A DNA stretch of 64,000 nt from assembly GCA_030248135.1 (NCBI GenBank), contig JASANC010002252.1, positions 1 through 64,000 on the forward strand, given 5' to 3'. Below are positions 37,587 through 51,100 of the stretch, in pieces. This DNA is from Theristus sp. LFF4_11. Lineage: Eukaryota; Nematoda; Chromadorea; Monhysterida; Xyalidae. Within the stretch, counting starts at the first letter, position 1. The number at the start of each line of letters is the position of its first letter. A program made the translations under genes and the position numbers. Under the pieces are notes generated by a model. The model had not been told where the DNA came from. It made no database searches and worked only from the letters and a program-made list of their open reading frames with translations.

Positions 37587-39108
37587 GTTTTTTTTCTCGT
37601 TTTTTAGTTTGTTTTTTTTTGTCTCTCCAACTTTTGAATGTGATGACCTGGTCGTGTTATATTTATTCAGTTTTGTTGGACCGGCAACACAGAATCGTTT
37701 GGACTTGAAAAACTGTGTAACCGTATTTTGCTGTGCAAATTTTCAACTCACTTGACGCTTGTGAACGTTGTTAAAGTTTTCTTTATAAACTGAAAGCTAA
37801 TTTGTTGTTGTTGTTTTCGGGAACACTGATTATCGATTGATCGGAGTGTGGCGAGAGGACTGCTTTATTCATTTATTGCTTCTGTTCTATTTATTGATTT
37901 GAGATTTTACTTGTGTGTAACCGGTTAAAGTTTTATGTCTTTTTGCGATTGCTGAGACAGATTTGTGTACTGAATTGGAGTTTGAACGTTGGAATTACCG
38001 GTTGTTTTTAGTGGTGGGAAACGTTTACTTCTGAAATTGCGAGTTAAGCGGTGTAAAGGCTAAAGCTCAAGTGTATTTTCGGTTAATCAATCTTTTGCTT
38101 TTAGGCTTTCAGGGTGTCGAAGGGAGAATGTCTGTCGGTGATATTTGTTTTTTTGAAATGCTATTATTTAGCTAGTTTAGGAGTTCCGGTTTGTTATTTC
38201 AAGCGTGATATTTCATTTTGTGACATTTTCGTGTGGTTTTGGGTTTTAGAATCAACATTCTTAGAGCTGTTTTTGTGCATTTTTCTCGGAATTTGAGAGC
38301 TTTTTGTGATAATTTACGAAGCTTACAAAAAATGTTGAAACTTCGTAACAATTTCTTCGAAAAGTGCTCAGGTACTACGAATTTCTCGTTTGATGAACTA
38401 AACCATTTCTGGTGAGGTGTCATTTTTTAGCTTCTTAGTAGTTGGCAGCAGTGTCAAGTCAAGACAGTTTTTTACTACAAGCGGATTGGCTGCACGAGAA
38501 ATTGAAATTGTGGTCAGACTTGTTTTTGTCGTATCAATTACATTGCAGCCAATCAGCGTGCTTCACTAGAATTCTCAAATAGTTTAGGGGCTGCTTAACG
38601 GTTATGTCTTGTGAAATATCCACACCCCACTTATAAAGCATACTGATTCATACAATACTGTGAGCAAAAAGTCAACAGAAAGGAATGTGAAATAAAATTA
38701 CTTGTGCAAAAAAAGTTGTTGTTAAATGTTGTCAAGTGAAAACCGAACGGTTTTTTTTGGGGGCGTTTCACGCGCCTTTCGCCGATGACTGGACGTTATT
38801 ATTTTTGGGGATTTGTTATTCAGACAATTTTCATTCGTTCTTTTGCTGTCTTTGCTGATTATGTTTTTTTTTGCTCTGCTTCTTTTATTTAATAGAGATA
38901 AGATAACGGGACTGTAAAAAACCAACATGGATGTTGTTTTGGTGCTGCAACTTTTATTCCCTGGAGCATAGATAGCGTCGTGCGCTGATGTTGATGCATG
39001 GAAAGACTTGAGTGGCTGCGTCTTGTTTGTGACACCACAACAGTGTGCATTTCAAGCGCAGCGCAGCCATCAAAATCTTGTGTTCAGCTGTAACTTCGCT
39101 TTTTTCAG
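37587..39108. other. Intergenic between choline dehydrogenase and the MICAL-like gene
   Basis: T-rich 3' region of CHDH; AATAAA at 38691-38696 is a possible but distant poly(A) signal. No other gene seen. It ends in a strong acceptor, TTTTTTCAG, last base 39108, 54 bases before the next start codon. Confidence 0.5.
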
Positions 39109-39162
39109 GGCCACAATGTAAATAAATAAAAAAAACGACGACGACATAATCCGTCCGCAAAG

Positions 39163-42100
39163 ATGGCCGGAAAGAACTCCGAATGCGGTCACCGTGAAAA
39201 CGAGAATGAGAACTCGGAAAAAATTCCGACAAACTTTGCGCGACTCAATGATTGGCTGCTGAAGAATGGCCAGATTTTCGCGCCACTTTTCGGCGATCTC
39301 ACAGCGCATGATGAAACGGGAAACGAGTGGTGGCGGCAAATCGCTTCGTTTACAAAACCCCATGCCAATCCTCAAATGACCGTGGCGCAATTGGCCGCCG
39401 TATTGCAGTCGATCTGCGTTTGTTTGAACATTCCGTGAGTCAAAAATTTTAAACAGAGGCATGTTGATGGTTTGGAAAAAATGGATTTATGACGTTTTTG
39501 CTGCTGCAGATTTGACACGGATTTACCAACCGGCGGTCTCTTGCTGGATGCGGTGAGTTGCGTTCGGTGTTATCGATTTGAAATTTGCAGATAAAGCTTC
39601 CTAGGTGCCATTATTTTTCGAAGACTGTTGTCTTGGATGTTGGCTACACCTTGTGTCTGGCAATCGACTCTGTACAGCATGGCCGAATAAATGAGGCAGT
39701 CCATCAAGGCGGGATTAGTCGCTGACTAGGAGTTGTCTTTTTCAAAAATGCCAACATAATTTCCAATCATGTGTGCAAGGGAGAAAGAATGAACAGAATA
39801 ATACGGATAATCCATTAGTTTAAAAAAACGCGTCAAATTTGGCATACAATTTGGTTTCTGAACTTCTTTTTCTTTCATTCAAAATTCGCGCGCTCCTTGC
39901 ACCCTGAAAAAAGCTGCCATGTTTAATCGGCTATACTGTAGCTGTAAGCTCAAAAGCAGAGCCCAAAAAACGAAACTGAAAGCTAGACGCAGTCAGCTGA
40001 TTGATTAGCTTAGCTGCTTTGTGATTGGCTGAACAATTGGTGGCCAACAAGCTCGATGTAATAAATCAGCAAGCCACATACAAAAAATGCCCGAATGTAT
40101 GACCAATTTTTTCAAACGTGTCCCACTGAAATGACGTCATGTGCCGCAAAACATGCGCTTCTCGTTCACAGCAAACCAGACTTTCCGTTTAGCCGCGATT
40201 TCTTCCCGTAAACAAATGGTGAATGTCGAATCAGTCACACCAAACTGGACATTTTAGTGCCTGTACTTTGATAAACTGGCGTTTTTAAAGCAAATGACGT
40301 CATTTTAGTCCGGACACGTTTGAATAAATCCACAATACAAAACGCCCGTTATCCACTGTTTCACAGCTCCTGCACGCCCTCGAACAGCACGCCGGTGTGC
40401 CGTTGCTCGTGTCACATCTTGATTTTCATGTCGCCCATTTCCCGGCGGTCATTATTCCGGCGGATTTGAATTTGTTCGACGATACTAACAAAGTGGAAAC
40501 TGATGGAAATGCCGGACACGTGGCGGTGGCGTTGCTCACGCTGTTGCTAGTCTTGGCCTGGTCACTAAACGATGCGCACCGATTGACGTTGCCTGAGTCG
40601 TCAAGGCGGCTGTCCGCGATTGTGCCGCTGCTGGCGGATTCGGAGACTGCAGGTGGATTTGAAAAAACGAGGTGGTTGTTTCAAAAGACAGGGAGGAAAT
40701 AATGAGTTTTATAGCCGAACTCTAAAGTTTGGGGTATCCGCTGATTTTTTTGGTCGTCACGTGTTTGCATGCTTTCGGTACAGTAAAGGCTCCACCTGCG
40801 TAGCAATGCCTGCACAGAAAGCATGCATCACGTGATCATCAACCAATCAGCGGAACGGCCTATAATTTAGAGTTCGACTGTGGTTTTTTTTGGTTCAAAC
40901 ACACGATCACACAAATTGTTTCATGAGTGTTTTTTTGCTGCATTTACAGCACCCTCCTAATATTACGCTTCTGGGTTGCACAGCAAACTGAATTTATACT
41001 TAAAATACGTCCGTACGTCCAATAAAGAACGAGTTTTTTCCGGAAAAACCTGTACTGCCGATATTGGCGTAGTAGTCCGCCTTGTTTGTTTGTGTGGTTG
41101 CATCCGGTTTGCGGCGAACGTATCCTGGTCGTGTACCACCAGCGCAGCACAATACAGCGAATCAGCGGAACACGTTCAAAATGATCACAACCAATCAGCA
41201 GTAATTCCTACAAAACAGGTCTCTGGCTGATTTCACCTGAATGAAACATACGCAAATCTCTCCACACATTTCACAGTTTGCTCGCAATCGAGCATCGACC
41301 GAATGCGAGTTCGGTGCGCGCTGTGCGGCGACGCCATACGCTCGCTCGCGCACCGGATGGTGCTTGCGGCCACCGACACCGTCGACGACCAGACGAGCGC
41401 ACTGATCACGGTGCACCGGGGATGCTTCAAATGCGCGCGCTGCGGCCGCAGAATGCGGGTGAATCTGGATCTGGTCGCTTTTTTTGTTCTTTTCGGCCGT
41501 GTGCACTTTAGTGGAGTGTGTGTGTGTAATCAAACACACTGGCACTGCGCGCGCATGCGTGCGTGGGTCTTGTTTTTTGTTTCTTGCGATGGTTGGTCCG
41601 ATCACCGACTGTTATGCGTCTCGGTGGTACAGGCTGTTCATACGGTTTTTATCGGAGTCATTTCCTGCGTTTTTTTACGAAATAAAATGGATTAGATGCG
41701 AAAAGATTCAAAATTCGACCTTTTTTTTCAAAATTTCTCCAGGTCGGACTGCACTGGCAACAATGGGCGTCGAAAACGCACGACAACAACCCAGACGAAA
41801 AACGCTCCTCCGATGACCGACACAGTCTGCAGTCGCACCAATCGATTGCGAGCAGCTCAACGAGTGAGCCTGATCATCAAGGTGCGCCCGCTTCAGATCA
41901 GCACTTGATTTTTTCAAACAAGGACTCATTTTCAAACTGAGATTCTACTGCAGAAAAATGTTCATTTTCAAACGTACAGTCGAACTCTAAATTATAGGCA
42001 ATCAGTTGATTGGTTGGTGATCACGTGATGCACGCTTTCTGTGCAGACAGATTCAGTCTTCCACAGAACGCCTGCACAGAGAAAGCATGCATGCAGAGTT

Positions 42101-45100
42101 CGACTGTATGTTTGAAAATGAAAAAGCGTGCATAACGTGCTCACCATACCCGACCATACCAATGTAGAGTTCGACTGTAGATCGTCACAACATGCCCTAC
42201 TGGGCATGACATACAAAAGAACAAAATCAAAACTCAAATTCAACGAAAAAACTCCGTTTCAGCGTCAGTGACGCGGTTTCAAACAATTGGTCCGTGTTTT
42301 CTATTAAAAAAATACTCAATTTTTCTACTTGGAACGCTGTTTCAGGCAAGGACTTGCCAAGTAAATACGTGTTCGAGTGCATGCAACACGAACGTGACGA
42401 TCTGCTGCGAAAGTGGCGTCAGAAGCCGACAGTGCCGCCGAAACCGTTTCGCCTCAGCGAGGTTACTCGAGTATAGTCGATTCACTAGAACATGTCTGAC
42501 CAAAATGACGTCTTGTGGGTGCCGTTTTCGGTTGGACTCTTTTCTAGTAAATCGACCGCTCATCAACCAGTCCAGTGCTTACAACATTGCTGATTGGCTG
42601 CAGTTGAATTTAGATGCGTTGATTGGTATCGTCAGCCAACGGATTTTGCATCTGTATTTCGCCTTGTCACAATTCACCGTTTTTTTCTTTCAGACCGACT
42701 TCCCCAAAGACGCCAATGCGGACGCAAATCGTGTCGTCGCCGAAACTGCGGCCAATGACGGCTCTAAAGCGGATGAAAATGAACGCACGCAAACAGAGAT
42801 GAACGAGGAACACCACGGAGAGCATGAGACGGAAACTTGCTGCTGTGTCGCTGAGGACAGCAGTCGTCTCGACGACCGCACTTCGCCTACGGAATCGCAA
42901 CGACACTCAACGGCGCAAGGCCGCTTACAGCCGGATACAAAAAGTGGCGTCAATTCTAGCGAGAAATCAATGGTTTCAGAGGCGATACCTGGACCAGAAA
43001 CACCAGCAGATCAACGGGAGGCTGAAACTGGCCAGGCAGCACACCGGGGAAGCGTGCGTGAACGCGAAGACTGTGTCATTGTGGCGCAACGATCAATGGA
43101 AACTGCTGAACAGCGGAATGCAGGTGATCCGGATGCGGATCATGAGGATATTGCGAAATCGGCGCTTTCTGCTGAGTCAGTAGAGAAACCGACGACGGAA
43201 TCAGAAGAGTTCGTCGAACGCAATGACAAACGAAGTGGCAGTGAGCGAACGGATGAATCGGTCAATTCGGAGACAATGGAACACTCAACGAAAACGACAG
43301 AAATCACCGAGCAATTTGGTGAGCAAGTTTCGTTGACGGACAATCAGACCCATACTGACAGTCGATCCAAAACCGACATTGGTTCTAATGCGAAAAGTGA
43401 CAGCCCTCCTACAAGAACTGAACAGCCTGCCACAGCTGAAAATGGCGATCCCGCCAAACCGGACAGCGACGGTGATGCCAAAGATGACAATCGAATAATC
43501 GACGCCTCCATTGACAATCCGCGAACCATTGAATCCGACGGTCAATCAATTTACCCCGAAATCAAAGTCGATCAACAGGAACTCTGTGTTCCGTATTCAA
43601 CGATCAACAAAAACGCAACAGTTTCTTACGGCCAACATACGCCCGAAACGCAGCTGCACCCGATCCCTGATACTCAAGGCGACCTCCCAGCGCCTGTGGC
43701 GCCGCCACGTCGAAAACGAAAACAAGCGCCGGTAGTCGAACAGACGTCGAAAACGCTGGTTGGTTTGTGATGTTGTTTGTTTTTGTTTTGTTTTTCTGGG
43801 TGGTTTTGCACTGAAGATTGCTTCTTTCCAATATCAGGAAGTAACTTTATTGCGCAATGACTTTACACTCGAAACTCTCAAATATAGCCAATCAGCTGAT
43901 TGGCTGGTGATGCACGTGATGCATGCTTTCTGTGCGCAGGCATCGGCTGTGTGTGGATAGGCGGAGTTGGAGTCTGTCCGTGCACACCGGAAAGCAAGCA
44001 TCATCCAATCAGCGGACTGCCTATAATATCGCGGAGTTCAACTCAACTGCACGGTTTTTTTCTTCCAATTAGGATGCCGCCGAGAAACCGCCAGAGCGAA
44101 CGCTGTGCACGCCGGAGGCGAGTGTGTTCGAGTTGTATCCGGACTATTTGAATCCGTTTGGATCGGACGGCGACGACGACGAGTCAAGGGTGAGCGGGTG
44201 GGTTTTTCGGCTCTGAAATCAGTGAACTTGATGATTATGTTCGTGTGGGGCTGGTCGGTTTTTTGTGGGCCACCTGCACATGCGTTTGTTGTTGTTGTTG
44301 TTTGTTGTTTGTTGCCCCCCTTTTATCCTTCCCCAACGCCCTTGGGGAAAGGCAGTGTCGCAATTTTTATTGTCCACCGCATGGGCTGCGAATGCCGCAC
44401 AGAACCAGGTCAGCGGCGTGTGTGTCCATAGCCACACACAGACGGTATCAGTCTCCACCCACCCCCCCCCTCCCCTCCCAAAAAACTTCGAATTAATTGG
44501 TTGCATTTGAACTGGCTGAACTTAAATTATTACTATAACCTATTTTTTTAAACGTGTCCCACTGAAATGACGTCTTGTGCTGCAAAACATATGCGCTTGT
44601 CGTTCACAGCAAGCCAGACTTTCCGTTTAGCCGATCTCTTCCCGCAAACAAATGGTGAATGTCGAATCAGTCACACCAAACTGAAATTTTAGTGCCTGTA
44701 CTTTGACAAACGGGCGTTTTTAAAGCAAATGACGTCATTTTAGTCCGGACACGTTTGAATAAATCCACAATAATACTCAAACCTGTTCGACCGAAATGAC
44801 TCCATGGCCGTGAAAACACACACTCGCTGTGAGCGAACATCAGACTATTTTTATGATAATAAAGAATGAATTGTTCAAAAGCCAAATTAATTGTGGAAAC
44901 CATGATAACAGTAAGATACCCGCAGAAGCTACCTTCAGGTGTGGAACCAAGGGCCGGAGTGGAAGAGAATAAACCTTACTTATTTTCCTGACGTGTTTCG
45001 GGAGCAAAGTCAAAACACGATTTGAACTGCAATGGGCTCCCGTACCTTTATCCATAAGGTACCCGCAGCACAGGTGTGCAGATCGGTCGTCAGTTGACAC

Positions 45101-48100
45101 CAAAGCAGTCAGCTTAAAATTGATAAGCTTACTGGGCCAAATTTCAGCTCAAAACAGAATTTAATAGACATGTATAAAATAACAGAATTCACAAAACGCA
45201 AGATGTTTGAATGATCCTCGCAAGTGAAAAGAAAACAATTGGCTTCACACAAACTCGTTTCACAAATGAACCACGCATGGAAAAATCTTACATGTAGGTG
45301 GTATCAGTCAGAGTGCATACAGCATAAGGCAGCAGAGCACAGTGTAAACAGTGTAAATCGATAAACCACACCCGCAGCCGATGGTGCATGGGTTAAGTAC
45401 AGCATCAGAGGTTATACCTTGGAGACAATGCGGCTCAGAACACCTTTTTTACCAAATATACCGAATTTGTAAAGCAATGTAGGATTGCGTGCAAATGCTC
45501 TGCACATGCCATCATAAACCACATGTGTTTCATGACCGCTGTTTACAAAGTCACGTTTGAGTTTTTGTAAGTCAGAAATGGCATTATCTAAGCTGGTATT
45601 TATACGTATTATTCTAACACAATGACCCATGATAATACCTCGAACGGTATTTTTGGAAATACAGCTTCTACTATTAGTAGCCCTGATCACTTTAATTTTG
45701 GTTGGACACATTGAAGTTTAAATCAATTTATGGCACCGACAGCAGCAAATCAACAATTCCCCTGCCATACGTTTCTCTTGAAGCCATTCAAATGCAGAAC
45801 GCTGATTAGTTATCATTCACTTTGGCGACTCAACTCGACTGCCAACTGAAGCGTTCACATAAGTGGTGTGATGTTCGGCTGATGTTTCACAAGATCGTTT
45901 TAGTCTTTGTAGGAGTATGCTGTTCAAGACCCAATTATATGTGCTACCGTAATCCTTAGGTGAAAGAAAGTTTTTGGTCGGCCCGCACAATTAGTGTGAT
46001 GGCCAGATTACCAACTAACATGCAGCCGAACTCTCAATTATAGGCAATCAGCTGATTGGTTGGTGCGCACGTGCATGCTGTCTGTGCAGGCAATGTCTCT
46101 GAACGCGCAGTGTATGCACAGAAAGCATGCATCACGTGAGCTGACCAACCAATCAGCTGATTGCCTGTAATTTAGAGTTCCGACTGTAGTATGAATCGGC
46201 GTTTTCTAAGTCGTCTTTATCGGACGTATAATTCGGTTCGGTGTACTGATTGGCGCGATTATGCGAACTGAAGGCGTGCTGCTGTCGACTTCAATGAAAC
46301 TCTGCTGTTGTACGGCTGACGTTTCATAAAGTTTTTATATAGCGAGTAGCGACTGACTGCGCAAATTCCATAGTCCATGTGTTGGACCTCCATTGTGAAC
46401 TTTTTTTTTGGTTGGACCAGAATTGCACGGTACCCGTTAAAATAGGGCGTGTGGGGTGGTCCATGATTGAGTACATGTGTATTGTGGATTTATTCAAACG
46501 TGTCTGGACTAAAATGATGTCATTTGCTTTAAAAACGTCCGTTTGTGAAAGTACAGGCACCAAAATGACAGTTTGATGTGACTGATTCGACATTCACCAT
46601 TTGTTTACGCGAAGAAACCGGCTAAACGGAATGTCTGGTTTGCTGTGAACGACAAGCGCATGTTTGGCGGCACATGACGTCATTTCAGTGGGACACGTTT
46701 AAAAAATAGGTCATACATCCCTCCGTTTACCCAACCCAGTTGATTAAATTTAATACTTCTCGGCCTAATCAACGTGACAGCTCGGACGTTTCTAAAAATG
46801 CAAGTTTTACAATTTTACATAAATCAAATCAACAGTTTTACACTGCATGCAATAATTCCTTGCAAGCATAAGAATGGCGTGATTGACCGATCCGATGCAG
46901 CTGCTTGCTGCAACCAATGAACACTTCAAATTCAAATGCAGCTCAGGTGGAGTGTGTGTTTTTGGTGTGCACCACTCAACGCCGTGTAGATGATGTATCA
47001 CGGGGCACACTAATACTGATAGAAATTGTTTTCATTAGGAAATTCAGTGTCTTTGTTTTCTGATGGCCCGCGCACGGTACCCAAGTGGTCTCAATTGAGT
47101 AAAAATTTAAAAAAAAAGTAAATAAAAATACACCTCTGCATTTGACTGGCTAGATGTTATGCCAGTAGCAGCCTCATTTGTCACCCTCGTGGCCTGCGTG
47201 GTAGTTCGTAGCGTTAGTATCGAGCGTTAGTAGCGCGTTAGTCTTGTTGTCTGTGCGTTCGGGGTATCGAGAGGCCCACCGAAGGGGTGTATAGGCACTG
47301 AATGACAGACGAAAACTCGATGGGAACACTACTCGACGGCGGTTTTGTTCGCTTTTCTGGCTAGCCCTGGCTAAAAACATCGCCGAAAATCCCCAACAAC
47401 AGTCACTCTCTCCACTCTGGCACTTTCAGTTCGCTCCGAAATTTTTCCAGCCAAGCAGTCGCTTGAGCAGCTGCTACGATGACTCGCTGAATCCGTTTGC
47501 GGGTAACGATGACGAGCCAGAAGCACCAGAAGCGAGTGCCAGTATTATTGCAACTGAGAAACATCAGCAGAACGTGCCGCTGTTGAACGTTTCGAACACC
47601 TCCACCAATCAACAGCCAACCAATCAGCGTGCTGCGCTCCGCGCACCGGCCGTGTCGCCGCGTCTTTCCGTGTTGATGGAGAACAAGCGAACGCCGTCGT
47701 CTGTTTATTGTTCTTCGTTTGTTTGTTTTTTTTGTCAATTCATTTCGCAAAATGTAGAACTCTGAAAAAAATGTATAAACAGCGTTTCTATACGGATACT
47801 GATCAGTTTCTCTTTTGACCTATACGCTTTTATTGTAAAGAGTGCGTTTTTTTCGAAATCGACGTCATATACCTTCAAAACGTCACCATTCAACGTGTTT
47901 TTGCTGTTGTCACGTGAATTTCTCTCTCATTCCTCTTCCAGACCAAAACGAGCGGCTCCGCCGCCGCCGCCCCCCCTGCCGACCGTTGAAGGCGACGCCA
48001 AAATCGACGATTCGCCGGGCGAGCCGATCACCCGCAGCAGTCCACGGCCCGCCTGTCCGCCGCCGAGCAGTCGGCTGGATCGAAAGTCGCAACAATCGCA

Positions 48101-51100
48101 AATGATTCCCGTGAGATCGGCGAAAAAAAAGATGAACGTGAAACGGCCGAAGCGACCGGCGCCGCCGCCGCCGCTGCCGCGGAAACGAACCGTGAGCAGC
48201 GCCCGTGTTTGCTCTACAGTGCGCAACTCTAAATTATAGTGAATCTGCGTGGTGATCGCGTGATCGCATGCTGGGAGTTTGGTTTAACAGCAACCAATCA
48301 ACTGATATTCCGTATAATTTACGAGTTCGACTGTCACTTGTCAACCAGAGTTTCTTCCACCAAGCCTCTCTGCCTCGTATTGCACAGATCATCGTGGACG
48401 CGGAGTGCGGCGAGGCCGACTGCACCATAGGCGAATTGGAGATGCAACTGGAACGCTTGGACGAGCAGACGCAACAACTGGAGCGATCGGTGGAACCGCT
48501 TGAAGCTGAACTCTGTCGTCTGATTGGAGACGGTCGGGTGTAGTGGTCGTAAAATATGATGGCAAATTTACATAGCAGTTCCTTTGAGAGGGTTTTTCGA
48601 ATAAATTCAGTCTTGCTTAATTCGGGCGTGTTTCGCGTTTTAATTTTAAGACCGCGTGATTGTTTGTTGAATAAAGTTTCATCACACCGTCACGATGCAT
48701 CCATCACAATAGCAAACTTCCAAGTAGCGTAGCCCACTGACTTTTCGTTTTCCTTTGGCTGCAGTTTCCGTTCAAAAGTGTCCTTTCAGATGGCCAGTCA
48801 GACTGGCCGGAATCAGAGCCGTTTGAACGGTGGGCGGAGTTCGTGGCGAAACGTTGCGCCCAGGCGCAGAAACAGTACGCGCAGCTTTATCGGTCAGTAG
48901 AAAATGTGTTATTCTGTTCGCCTTTTGGTTCTTTATACAGTCTTCTTGGCGGTTTTTGAGTACACCTTTTTGGATGAATGACATAATGAATTCCATGGAA
49001 ATAACCGGAATAATAGATCTCACATCTACGAACCGCCAAGTCACATCAGTGGAATTGTTGGAAATTTTGCGAAGAAAGTTCTCAAAAAAATATTCCAGTT
49101 GGCGAATCAAATATTTGGACACACTACACTCGGATATTGAACATCAACTGAGACTGATCATTGAGAAGCCAGGTTGGTTGGTTGGTTGGATTTGTTATCA
49201 ATGTGAGTGAAATTAGTTGCCGCGAAATTAGTAAGCTTGCCGCAAAATCGTTGGTGTATCGCACGAATTTACCGTCAGCCAGTCTGCCTGTGAGCGTTGT
49301 CACCATGGTTGCCTGCTGGTAGCGCGTTAAGACTCTTGTCTGTGCGTTGATTGTCTGTGCGTTGTGGGGATCGAGCACCGTCGAGGGGTGTGTATAGGCA
49401 TTCAGTGACTAAGAAAAAACGTGATGGACACCCTACTAGACTCAAAATACTGTGGTTTCAAAAGTTGAACTTGTAACACAACCGAAATCACAAGTGGGAC
49501 AGTTGAGAATGCAAAAATCACAGTTTTTGCAAAATTCCAGTGGCTTTAGCGCAAATTCGATTATTGTGGATTTATTCAAACGTGTCCGGACTAAAATGAC
49601 GTCATTTGCTTTAAAAAAACGCCCGTTTATCAAAGTACAGGCACTAAAATGTCAGTTTGGTGTGACTGATTCGACATTCACCGTTTGTTTACGGGAAGAA
49701 ATCGGCTAAAAGGAAAGTCTGGTTTGCTGTGAATGGCAAGGCAAACGCATGTTTGGCGGCGCATGACGTCATTTCAGTGGGACACGTTTAAAAAAATAGG
49801 TCATATCGTAACATACTCCAGTTTCCAGGCCGTGTTTATTTGCTTCTTGTCACAGAAAGCGACCGCGCGCCGAGTGACACGGCGGCCGAGGCGAAACTGC
49901 TCGAGAAACTCGTGGAGGTGATCGATCGCAAGAATCTGCTGATCGAGTCGCGCAGCGCGTTGGACGACGCCGGTTGGTTGGCGAGTGTCCATGTGTCGGG
50001 TTTGGTGGTTGAGGTGGTGACTAGGAAGTCTTGCGAAGAACAATGACACAGCATTTTCATGACTACCCGTGCACTCTGTGATGCGCTGCTGTCGGGGGCG
50101 CAGTTTCGTTTGCATGAACTCGCTTTTGTTTCGCGCGCCCAAACGTGGTCCGAGTATGAATTGAATTATAAATATTTTTTTGCGTGAAAGAGATTTTTGA
50201 TTCGTTCAGTTTTTTTCTCATTTTCTTGCACAAAAGCTGCCGTCAGATTACGCTCAGTTTTGCTGAGTTCCAATTGCCTCACAATACCAGGCTGTGACAA
50301 ATACAGGGTGAGCCAAAAAAAGGTTCCAATTCTAAAATGCTCTTACTGGCTTGTGCTGGGTTGTTTCGAGCTGAAAATTGGAACACTATTAGAAAATATT
50401 TGGAGGTTTTTCTGACCAAATTTTTGTCATGGTATGTTGCCCCTATCACTCACTACAGCAAAATATCTGGAAAATATGAAAAATCGACAAATGTTGTAAA
50501 ATGCTCGCTGCTCTGCCGTCCACACTTAACCATGATGGCAGCAAAGACTGAAAATGGAATTGCGTCTTTCACTGCAGAAAACAACTTGTCTGCTGTGGTG
50601 AAAATATCAGAGTGGCAAATTGTGTGAATTAAAAAAAGGAAAAAACAAGTTGCCTCTGGAAAGTTAAATTTGCATCTGTTCTGAGCAGAACCGCTCACGC
50701 ACGCTCAGACTCGAAGTGGAACATCAGGGTGATCAAAGACTGTTCAAATGCAATTCGGCATTCGGAATTTTCAAGCTACTGTTTGTGCATATTGCTTTTT
50801 TCATATTTTTTTGTGTTGTGAACACTCGAGTTGTCACCAACGTTCATCATTTGATTTTTGTTACAGCTAAATCACCCCTCTGCATTTCAAAACATTTGTC
50901 GATTTTTCATGTTTTCCAGATATTCTTCTGTAGTGAGTGATAGGGACAACATACCATAACAAAAATTGGGTCAAAAAAACCTCCAAATGTTTTCTAATAG
51001 TGTTCCAATTTTCAGCTCGAAACACCTTAGCACAAACCAGTGAGAGCATTTTAGAATTGGAACTTTTTTTTGTGCTCACTCTGTACAAATACTCGAACAA

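Noticed and set aside
42268..42693. 5' part of the 500-codon frame as coding
   Set aside because: Only 42694-43758 continues the MICAL-like frame after a good acceptor; the upstream part overlaps exon 6 in another frame and an intron.
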